Assembly: GCA_947492235.1 (NCBI GenBank)
Contig: CANLLZ010000002.1
Location: 186,001-250,000 of the forward strand
Direction: 5' to 3'
Source: an uncultured Altererythrobacter sp.
GTDB lineage: Bacteria > Pseudomonadota > Alphaproteobacteria > Sphingomonadales > Sphingomonadaceae
DNA: 64,000 bases
A program made the position numbers and the translations under genes. The notes under the pieces are model-generated. The model searched no databases and was not told where the DNA came from. It was given only the letters and a program-made list of their open reading frames with translations. Positions 44,144 to 51,178 of the stretch are shown here, in pieces. Position 1 is the first letter of the stretch. Every line of letters begins with the position of its first letter.

Positions 44144-45151
44144 TCACGCACCCGCAGCCGCACCCTTGAGGACACGGCGCGAGAGCGCGGCAAAGGCATT
44201 GCGGCCAATCACCGAACCCGCTGCAACGGCCAGAGCAGTGATCGCTGTCTTCTTCGGCTCCTTGGCGGCGATCCGCCAATCGGCTTTCAGAGCATCCACC
44301 AGCAAATCCCGTGCGAAAGCGGTTTCGCCCAGCTGGACCGCCCGCCGCGCCAGATAACGCAGCTGGAACGCCCGCGCCCGCCCGCCATGCTTGGCCACGA
44401 AAGCCGGGGCAATATCGCCAATCTTGCGCAGCATGGTCTGCCAGCTGACATATTGCTTGACGATATTGGCCGACAGCGCGCCGCCAATAATGCGGTAGTC
44501 TGTCAGCAATCCCTCGATACCTTCGAACTTCATTCCATGCTGCACGGCGCAGCGGGTCCAGAACTCGATATCTTCCGACTGGCGGAACGTCTCGTCGAAC
44601 CAGCAGGTGCGGTGCGGTTCGTCCGGGTGCGGAAAGGCTGCAAGCTGCATCGCCGACATCCTCAGCACAGCCGCACTGCCATTGCCGACCGGGTTGCGGC
44701 ACAGCACATCGGCAGCGCTGATGTCGGTCAATTGGGGCCGCATGGCGACCTTCAAGGCGCGCCCGCTTGCGTCGATCATCCGCGAACCGGCGAAGCTGAT
44801 CGCGACATCGGGATTGGCGCTCATATGAACGAAATGCAGCAGCAGCTTGTCCACGTGGAAAGCGTCATCGGAATCCAGCAACGCAACGAAGGGCGCACGC
44901 GCTGCCGCGATGCCAGTATTGCGCGCACCCGGCAGGCCGCGATTTTTCTGGCTGATGATGCGGATACGCGGATCATTGAAACTCCGACAGATTTCGAGAG
45001 AGCGGTCGGTCGCGCCATCGTCCACAATGATCAGTTCGAAATCGGGAAGCGACTGGGCCAGCACAGATTCGATGGCCTGCGCGACATAGGCCTCGACGTT
45101 GTAAACCGGCATTACGACGGACATTTTCGGCGTGGTTGGGAGCTGGGTCAT
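44144..45151 (-). CDS. Family 2 glycosyltransferase
   Basis: 335 residues from ATG 45151. The GT-A core reads SVVMPVYNVEAYVAQAIESVLAQSLPDFELIIVDDGATDRSLEICRSF, then NRGLPGARNTGIAAARAPFVALLDSDDAFH with the metal-binding D-x-D form (DSDD). EDIEFWTRCAVQHG carries the likely base. An extended helical C-terminus (about 240-335) is shared with the neighbouring GT2, so the two are paralogues. It adds a sugar with inversion. It is third in the operon, 31 nt after the previous gene. Confidence 0.93.
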   Translation of the reverse strand: MTQLPTTPKMSVVMPVYNVEAYVAQAIESVLAQSLPDFELIIVDDGATDRSLEICRSFNDPRIRIISQKNRGLPGARNTGIAAARAPFVALLDSDDAFHVDKLLLHFVHMSANPDVAISFAGSRMIDASGRALKVAMRPQLTDISAADVLCRNPVGNGSAAVLRMSAMQLAAFPHPDEPHRTCWFDETFRQSEDIEFWTRCAVQHGMKFEGIEGLLTDYRIIGGALSANIVKQYVSWQTMLRKIGDIAPAFVAKHGGRARAFQLRYLARRAVQLGETAFARDLLVDALKADWRIAAKEPKKTAITALAVAAGSVIGRNAFAALSRRVLKGAAAGA

Positions 45152-45182
45152 AATTGGTATCCTTGAAATAAGATGAGATCGA

Positions 45183-46118
45183 TCAGGCGAAAACGCGGCG
45201 GCGCATCGCACCGGGCATGACCACGCCTGCAAAGGCACACAGAAGGGTGAGACCGCCGCGCTTGCGGTCGGCCAGAAATTGTCCGGCATCCAGCCGCAGC
45301 CCGGCCAGTGCAAAACGCAGCGCCTCGGCGGCAGGACCGCCGGTGCGCAGGGCGCGGCGTGCGAGGTAGCGGCAATACAGCGCTTCCGCGCCCGGCAGCT
45401 CTGCCGGAGAGACATATTCGCGGGCCAGAATCCGCCAGCCATCATACATGGCTGCCAGATCGGCGGAGAGGCCATCGGCGCTCATCCGGTAATTCACCAG
45501 ATGCCGGTCGATCCCCTGAATGCGACCTCCCCCCGCTGCAAAGCGGGCGAGGAATTCCTGATCCTCGGCGTGCTGCATACCTTGGCGAAAACCACCGGCA
45601 GCGATGAAGGCTTCCCGGTTAACCACCAGATTGCTGGTCGAGCAGACAGGATTTTCGCCTACCAGCTGGGCAACCGACAGGCACCCTGAGGGCACGCTGC
45701 TATAGACGCGGGGCTTCAATACGCCGCTGCTCGAAACAGTGCAGAACGCGATCATCGCATAGCTTGCTGCGATCGCCGGGTCGGCCTGGTGGCACACATC
45801 ATGGATCGCCAGCTTGTCGGATTCCCAGCAATCGTCGGAATCGAGGAATGCGAGCAGCTCGCCGCGTGCGATCTCGGCACCGAGATTGCGGGCTGCAGAC
45901 ACGCCGGCGTTTGTCTGGGAAATGAGGCGGATCCGGCTGTCCTGACCGGCCAGCTCGCGCATTACATGCAACGACCGGTCGGTGGAGCCATCATCGACAA
46001 GGATCAGTTCCCAGTTCTGAAAGCTCTGCGCCAGAACGCTGCGGACGGTCTGGCCGATCGTGTCTGCCGCGTTGAACACGGGGATGACGATGGAGAAGCG
46101 TGGGGCGTTGCGGGTCAT
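45183..46118 (-). CDS. Family 2 glycosyltransferase
   Basis: 311 residues from ATG 46118, whose start lies two bases past the flippase stop. The catalytic region is FSIVIPVFNAADTIGQTVRSVLAQSFQNWELILVDDGSTDRSL, NAGVSAARNLGAEIARGELLAFLDSDDCWE and EDQEFLARFAAGGGRI. The C-terminal text (YCRYLARRALRTGGPAAEALRFALAGLRLD) parallels the neighbouring GT2 (YLARRAVQLGETAFARDLLVDALKAD), showing a tandem duplication. It acts on the cytoplasmic face in repeat-unit assembly. Confidence 0.93.
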   Translation of the reverse strand: MTRNAPRFSIVIPVFNAADTIGQTVRSVLAQSFQNWELILVDDGSTDRSLHVMRELAGQDSRIRLISQTNAGVSAARNLGAEIARGELLAFLDSDDCWESDKLAIHDVCHQADPAIAASYAMIAFCTVSSSGVLKPRVYSSVPSGCLSVAQLVGENPVCSTSNLVVNREAFIAAGGFRQGMQHAEDQEFLARFAAGGGRIQGIDRHLVNYRMSADGLSADLAAMYDGWRILAREYVSPAELPGAEALYCRYLARRALRTGGPAAEALRFALAGLRLDAGQFLADRKRGGLTLLCAFAGVVMPGAMRRRVFA

Positions 46119-46120
46119 GA

Positions 46121-47395
46121 TCAGGCAGCCTTCCGGTTGAATGTGAAGATAGGAGAGGACGGAAAGAGGATGCGCGCACCGGCGGGCAGCAGCACGAAGG
46201 CAAGGCCGAGGGCATATCCCGCGCAGGCAGCAGCCAGCGAAAACTGGGAGCCAAGGGCGAGGCCGCCCAGCGCGGCGACAGTTGCGGCGCAGGAAATGGC
46301 CGCTTCCGCTCCCGGTCGACGATCGGCACGGAGACCCGCACCGACCGCCGCCGCCAGGAAAAGCGGGATCGCGGACAGGGCCAGCAGAGCCACATAGGGA
46401 GCTGCGTCGGCCCAATGCTCCCCGAAAACGAGGGGAACATAGAGGTGTGCTGCCAATGCCTGCAGCCCGGCAAAGGGGATCAGGCAAGCAAGGCCCGCAA
46501 GCGTAGCCTGACGCAGGCGGGCAGAGCGCTGCTGCGCGTCGGCGATGCTGGCCAGATTGGGGAACAGAACGATGCCAAACGCCGTCACCAGCGATTGCGC
46601 GATGCCGAGACCGGCTCCGAACGCGAAGTAGTAAATGCCCAGCGTCTTCACACCCATCAGCGCGCCGATGAGCAGCTTGTCGGCCTGGCCGCGCAGGGCG
46701 ATCATTGCCTCACTGCCCAGTACACCTCCGAAGAAGGCGCGGAACTCCGACACCGGAGCGCCAGCCACGGCTGCCGACTTCGCCCAGGGGCGTGCGCGGC
46801 GGGCCAGAACGGTCCAGACGGGCGCGGTCAGCAGCTTCGGCAGAACAATCGCCCAGGCCGACGGCCAGATGACGACCAATGCCATCGTGAGAACGTGATC
46901 CAGAATGGCCTGCGTCGCCGCGATGCGTGCCGTCGCGCCCAGCTTCCCCTCGCGCATGGCGAGATGGATGTGCACCAGCCCGGCAGGCATAAAGGCATAA
47001 ACGGCCGCAAGGACAGCCAGCATCGCGCCCGCTTCCGGCAGGCCAAAGCCCCACGCGAGGATGGCCGCTACGCCCAGCTGAACCATCGCAACAGCAGCGC
47101 ACAGGGCCTGGAACAGCCGGGAGGCTGTCTTGCAGATCGCCTCCAGCTCGTCGGCGGTGGCAACAATGATGCGCTGGCCGATGCCAACATTGGCGAGCAC
47201 GCGGACCAGTTCAAACAGAGAAAGTGCAAGCGCAGCGGTGCCGAGCATAGCCGCATCCGTATGGCGCGCAATGACCAGGATCGCTCCCAGACGCACGACC
47301 CGGTTGGCCAGTTCTGCGGATGCATATCCGGCGAAACCCCGCAGCACGGGCTGCAGGCCTTCGGGAAGCATTTTTTGTAGGCGTATTGCGAACAC
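46121..47395 (-). CDS. Wzx-type polysaccharide flippase
   Basis: 424 residues from GTG 47395, preceded by GGAGA at a good distance; ATG 47371 is an alternative. About twelve membrane helices are seen, and YASAELANRVVRLGAILVIARHTDAAMLGTAALALSLFELVRVLANVGIGQRIIV is the usual N-terminal text of the oligosaccharide flippase family. GSEAMIALRGQADKLLIGALMGVKTLGIYYFAFG is the second conserved segment. It moves lipid-linked repeat units to the periplasm for the polymerase. It is first in its operon, just behind a sigma-54-like promoter. Confidence 0.93.
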   Translation of the reverse strand: MFAIRLQKMLPEGLQPVLRGFAGYASAELANRVVRLGAILVIARHTDAAMLGTAALALSLFELVRVLANVGIGQRIIVATADELEAICKTASRLFQALCAAVAMVQLGVAAILAWGFGLPEAGAMLAVLAAVYAFMPAGLVHIHLAMREGKLGATARIAATQAILDHVLTMALVVIWPSAWAIVLPKLLTAPVWTVLARRARPWAKSAAVAGAPVSEFRAFFGGVLGSEAMIALRGQADKLLIGALMGVKTLGIYYFAFGAGLGIAQSLVTAFGIVLFPNLASIADAQQRSARLRQATLAGLACLIPFAGLQALAAHLYVPLVFGEHWADAAPYVALLALSAIPLFLAAAVGAGLRADRRPGAEAAISCAATVAALGGLALGSQFSLAAACAGYALGLAFVLLPAGARILFPSSPIFTFNRKAA

Positions 47396-47428
47396 TGGGT
47401 GTCTCCGGGTGAAGTTGCCCCACCCTAT

Positions 47429-47445
47429 TCAAGACGCGTGCCAGT
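47429..47445 (-). promoter_or_regulatory. Putative sigma-54 promoter of the flippase/glycosyltransferase operon
   Basis: Minus strand CTGGCACGCGTCTTGAA: perfect TGGCACG and a TTGAA -12 box, nearly identical to the element at 39167-39183. The -12 box lies about 35 nt before the GTG of the flippase. Confidence 0.7.
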
Positions 47446-47508
47446 TCTCCAGAACAGCGGTTTCAAGCCGTTTTTCTGCAGACACTCAAGAAAGCCAGCC
47501 TTCAGATT

Positions 47509-47564
47509 TCGCATTTTGCGACGATGGCTTGGGAATTTCGCATTTCCAGTATCGCAAATTGCGA
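47509..47564. promoter_or_regulatory. Two perfect palindromes TCGCA-N3-TGCGA, putative activator sites
   Basis: TCGCATTTTGCGA (47509-47521) and TCGCAAATTGCGA (47552-47564) have perfect 5-bp arms; a half site TCGCATTT lies at 47538-47545. They sit midway in the 292-nt gap between two divergent sigma-54-like promoters, 64-135 bp from their -24 boxes, the usual range for NtrC-type activators. The rest of this gap holds only the two promoters and ribosome sites. Confidence 0.7.
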
Positions 47565-47638
47565 AAGCCACTCCTCTCAAATCCGGACCACAGTCTCAAT
47601 CTGAAGTTTATCTACGATATTTCAGATACTTACCCAAA

Positions 47639-47655
47639 CTGGCACGACCGATGCT
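47639..47655 (+). promoter_or_regulatory. Sigma-54 promoter of the fused transferase gene
   Basis: CTGGCACGACCGATGCT matches the -24/-12 consensus at all core positions (GG, ten bases, GC; TGGCACG and TGC-T). A transcript start about 12 nt downstream would leave a 20-nt leader with GGAG before the ATG at 47688. Confidence 0.8.
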
Positions 47656-47687
47656 GAGTGACCGGCAATCTTCAACCGGAGTTTGCC

Positions 47688-49118
47688 ATGAAACACGATC
47701 TCGCCCTTCTCGACGCATCCGTCCACTCCGACCACACGGTCCAGGCGGCGCTTTCGCCCTCGCACAGTTCTGAAACGACCAAGCTGTTCGCTCTCGACAT
47801 CGAATGCGCCAAGCGCGCGCAAATGGCCCGGCGTATTGTCGCAGCGGCAGCAGTCCAAAAGCGCCTTACGATCAGCTTCGCCAACGCCCACTGCGTCAAT
47901 GTCGCCCACAAGGACAGCAGCTACCGCGATGCCCTGCGCCAGTCCGACATGATCCTGCCGGACGGCAGCGGGATGCGCATTGCTGCCCAGATGGCGGGTC
48001 GCAGTTTCGGCGACAATCTCAATGGCACCGACCTCTTCCCGGAAATCTGCGCCCACGCAGCGACGACTGGCCAGTCGATCTTCCTGCTGGGCGGGCAGCC
48101 CGGCATTGCCATGCAGGCCGGTGCCACAATGGTCGCTGCAACGCCCGGCCTGCAGATTGCAGGAACGGCCGACGGCTATTTCCGCCCAGGAGAGGAAGAC
48201 GCGCTGATCGAACGGATCAACCGGTCCGGTGCCACCATCCTGTTCGTCGGTTTCGGCGTGCCGCTGCAAGAAAAATGGATCACCCGCCTGCGTGACAGGC
48301 TGGATGTCGCAGTGGTTCTCGCCGTTGGCGGCCTGTTCGATTACTATTCGGGCCGCATCGCCCGAGCGCCTGCACCGATCCGCGCGGTCGGCTGCGAATG
48401 GGCATGGCGTCTGGCAATGGAACCGCGCCGACTGGCGCAGCGCTACCTTGTTGGCAATGCGGTGTTCCTGATGCACGCAGCGCGCCACGCTTTCGAACAG
48501 CGCGGTTTTGCCGATGCAATCTCTGCGGCCATGAAGCGCGCGGTTGATGTAACGGTCGCAGCAATCGCCCTCGCCATGCTCCTGCCCATTCTGGCGATGG
48601 TGGCTCTGGCGATCCGTCTGGAAGATCGCGGCCCGGTGTTCTTTCGTCAGCTCCGGATCGGCGAAAACGGTCGTAGTTTCGAAATGCTCAAACTGCGCAG
48701 CATGTATGTCGATGCCGAAGCCCGGCGGGCAGCCTTGCTCGGTAAGAGCGACCGCGCCGGTATCTGTTTCAAGATTTCCGATGACCCGCGCATCACACGC
48801 ATCGGCCGGTTCATCCGCCGCTTCTCGATCGACGAGCTACCCCAGCTGATCAACGTGCTGCGCGGCGAAATGTCCCTGGTCGGCCCGCGCCCGGCGCTCG
48901 CCTGCGAAGTGGCAGCCTATGAACCGCGCGCCTATCGCCGTTTGCGCGGCAAGCCGGGCCTCACCTGCATCTGGCAAGTATCCGGACGGGCCGACATCCC
49001 GTTTGCCCGCCAGCTGACCATGGATGTCGCTTATCTCCAACGCCGCGGCCTGATGACAGATCTGGCGCTGCTGGCGCGGACGGTCCCGGCGGTCTTCGGG
49101 GGACGGGGCGCCTACTGA
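47688..49118 (+). CDS. Fused WecG/TagA-type glycosyltransferase and polyprenyl-phosphate sugar-1-phosphate transferase
   Basis: 476 residues from ATG 47688 (CGGAG upstream). The N-terminal half is a WecG/TagA/CpsF transferase: RLTISFANAHCVNVAHKD, QSDMILPDGSGMRIAAQMAG, FLLGGQPGIAMQAGATMVA, ILFVGFGVPLQEKWI and GGLFDYYSGRIARAPAPIRAVGCEWAWRL. The C-terminal half is a bacterial sugar transferase (WcaJ/UndPP-transferase family): KRAVDVTVAAIALAMLLPILAMVALAIRLEDRGPVFFRQLRIGENGRSFEMLKLRSM, then RRFSIDELPQLINVLRGEMSLVGPRP and GKPGLTCIWQVSGR. It would start the repeat unit on undecaprenyl phosphate and add the second sugar. It overlaps the convergent kinase gene by 7 nt. Confidence 0.95.
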   Translation: MKHDLALLDASVHSDHTVQAALSPSHSSETTKLFALDIECAKRAQMARRIVAAAAVQKRLTISFANAHCVNVAHKDSSYRDALRQSDMILPDGSGMRIAAQMAGRSFGDNLNGTDLFPEICAHAATTGQSIFLLGGQPGIAMQAGATMVAATPGLQIAGTADGYFRPGEEDALIERINRSGATILFVGFGVPLQEKWITRLRDRLDVAVVLAVGGLFDYYSGRIARAPAPIRAVGCEWAWRLAMEPRRLAQRYLVGNAVFLMHAARHAFEQRGFADAISAAMKRAVDVTVAAIALAMLLPILAMVALAIRLEDRGPVFFRQLRIGENGRSFEMLKLRSMYVDAEARRAALLGKSDRAGICFKISDDPRITRIGRFIRRFSIDELPQLINVLRGEMSLVGPRPALACEVAAYEPRAYRRLRGKPGLTCIWQVSGRADIPFARQLTMDVAYLQRRGLMTDLALLARTVPAVFGGRGAY

Positions 49119-51178
49119 TCCGCGATCAGCACACGGTAAGCTTCATCACACCCCTGATACGTTTCTTCCAGCGCGGCCGCCAAGTCTCCGGCGGCCGCGC
49201 CCCGCCAATCGGCATCGGGCGCGCGGAATTTCTCGACTGCACCCAGCAAGCGCAGCGCCCCGACATTCCCGGCCACGCCTTTGAGAGCATGGGCCTGCCG
49301 GTCGGCAGCTTCGCGGTCGCCTTGCTCCAGCGCCGCAGTGAGCGCATCACCATAGGAAACAAGGTCGCTTTTGACAGCGGCAAGAAACCGCTCCCCGAAA
49401 TGGGCTGGCAAAGCTTCGAAAGCCTGCCTGAACCGGACCAGATCGAACAAGGGCAATCCGCCCTGATCGCCGGCAGCGGCACCGGCACCCGCGGCCAATG
49501 CCGTGGTGAGAGCAGCTTTGATTTCCGACTGCTTGACCGGCTTGGCAAGGCAGGCCGACATGCCGGCGGCGAGCAACCGCTCGCGCTCTTCCTGCAGGCT
49601 GTGGGCAGTCACCCCGATGACCGGCGTACGCGAAGCCGGACCATCCATGGCCCGGATTGTCCTGACCGCCTGTTCGCCATCCATCACCGGCATCTGCACA
49701 TCCATCAGCACAGCATCGAACCGCTCTTTGCTTATGAGCTCGACTGCCTCTGCGCCGTTCGTTGCAGTCTGGACCGTGCAGCCGATTTTCTCGAGCAGCG
49801 ACGTGATGATCTGACGGTTGCTTTCCGTATCTTCGGCCAGCAGCACCTGCGGGCTATCGCCGGCCGCAGTCCGCAACGGGGCCGACATTCCGGCGCCATC
49901 ATCAGCGGCAGTCTCCAGAGCGAGCACAATTGCGCACCCTGTTGCATCGCACGTCACCCCGCCGCCCATCGCTTCGGCCAATTGCATTGCACGGCGGAAC
50001 TGCGGATCCTGCAGTGCATCACTGCCCCGCGCCAGTTCATATCCCAAACGGTCGCTTGTCAGCGAGATCGACAAACCGCCTTTCCATGCGACGGCAACTG
50101 AGCCGCCATGGCCCTCTTCCATCGCGAAGCCACACAGATTGTCGATTAGTTCGCGCAGCCGGACCGCGTCCGCCACCACTTTGGCGGGAAGATCGTCCGC
50201 CAGCTGCCAGCTCATTTCGCCTTGCTGGTTGGCCCCGACCTCGGCCCAGAAGCGCCTGCTCTGGTCCAGCAGACGGCCCAGCGAGAGCGGCGCGGCAAAC
50301 AGGGCAATGGAATCCGACTGGCCTTCGGATTCGGCGAGGGCTTCGTCGAGCAACGCGCCGATCCGTTCGACGGAGTGTTCTGCCAGATCGAGCTTGCGCC
50401 GGTCGCCGTCGCTATCGGCGGCCCCTTCGAGCAGGTCGATGACGCCAGACAGGGTTGCCAAAGGCGTGCGGAAATTATGCGCCATGGTGGACAGGAACCG
50501 TGTCCTCACCGCCAGCGCGGCTTCCGTTTTTTCCCGTTCCGCCTCCAGCTCACCGGTCAGCAGATCCAGCTCACGCACACGGCGTTCCGCGCGCAATTGC
50601 AGCATTTTGACGGTGCGTTCATTCGACCGAATTTCGGTGATGTCCCGAACCGAACCGTAGATCCCGCGCAGCCGGTTTGCGTCACCGCTGGACCGGCGGA
50701 TATGCCAGCGGAGCCAGCGCGTTCCTGTGCCGGGATGGATAATCCGGTGCTCGAAGGTGTGGTCCTCGTCCGCTGGCAGGTCGGTATAGAATTGCGTCGC
50801 CTCCGCTATCATCCGGTTACGGTCCAGCGGGTGCAGCACGCTGGTCAAATGCTCCGGGGTCAATTTGGTATCGGCCGGAAAACCAAGAATCGCATTGAGC
50901 TGGGGCGAGCTCTGAAACGCTTCATCCGGTGCTCCGAAAATCGTGGCAAAGCCGCCAGTGCGTTGCGCATTGAGCAACTGCATATTCTGCAGATCCAACC
51001 TGCGCACGAGGTCCTCTTCCCGGACCAGCAATTCCCGGTTGGCCAGGTCGAGCTCCCGCATTCGCCCTTCCAGTGCGGTTTCCGCTTCAGCAAGGGCGGT
51101 TTCGGCCCGTGCGAGCTTTTTCTGGAGGATTTCCACCATCCGTTCCGGTGATGGCTGCTGGGTGTCCGGGGAAATCAT
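49112..51178 (-). CDS. Hybrid histidine kinase-like phosphorelay protein (PAS, degenerate kinase, receiver, Hpt)
   Basis: 688 residues, soluble. A coiled coil (residues 15-75) and a PAS domain with PAC motif (about 75-190, WLRWHIRRSSGDANRLRGIYGSVRDITE) precede a dimerisation helix with AHNFRTPLATLSG (His near 233). The ATP-binding part keeps the N-box Asn (LIDNLCGFAM) but shows no DxGxG or GxGLGL boxes. The receiver has Asp near 493 in FDAVLMDVQMPVMDG and Lys in CLAKPVK, and the C-terminal Hpt has HALKGVAGNVGA (His near 629). It can probably relay phosphate but may not make it. It starts directly after the stop of the kinase gene at 51179. Confidence 0.92.
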   Translation of the reverse strand: MISPDTQQPSPERMVEILQKKLARAETALAEAETALEGRMRELDLANRELLVREEDLVRRLDLQNMQLLNAQRTGGFATIFGAPDEAFQSSPQLNAILGFPADTKLTPEHLTSVLHPLDRNRMIAEATQFYTDLPADEDHTFEHRIIHPGTGTRWLRWHIRRSSGDANRLRGIYGSVRDITEIRSNERTVKMLQLRAERRVRELDLLTGELEAEREKTEAALAVRTRFLSTMAHNFRTPLATLSGVIDLLEGAADSDGDRRKLDLAEHSVERIGALLDEALAESEGQSDSIALFAAPLSLGRLLDQSRRFWAEVGANQQGEMSWQLADDLPAKVVADAVRLRELIDNLCGFAMEEGHGGSVAVAWKGGLSISLTSDRLGYELARGSDALQDPQFRRAMQLAEAMGGGVTCDATGCAIVLALETAADDGAGMSAPLRTAAGDSPQVLLAEDTESNRQIITSLLEKIGCTVQTATNGAEAVELISKERFDAVLMDVQMPVMDGEQAVRTIRAMDGPASRTPVIGVTAHSLQEERERLLAAGMSACLAKPVKQSEIKAALTTALAAGAGAAAGDQGGLPLFDLVRFRQAFEALPAHFGERFLAAVKSDLVSYGDALTAALEQGDREAADRQAHALKGVAGNVGALRLLGAVEKFRAPDADWRGAAAGDLAAALEETYQGCDEAYRVLIADQ

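Noticed and set aside
44112-44702. Extension of the family 4 glycosyltransferase frame upstream of ATG 44111
   Set aside because: The added text lies over the neighbouring GT2 gene in another frame and has no similarity to transferases.
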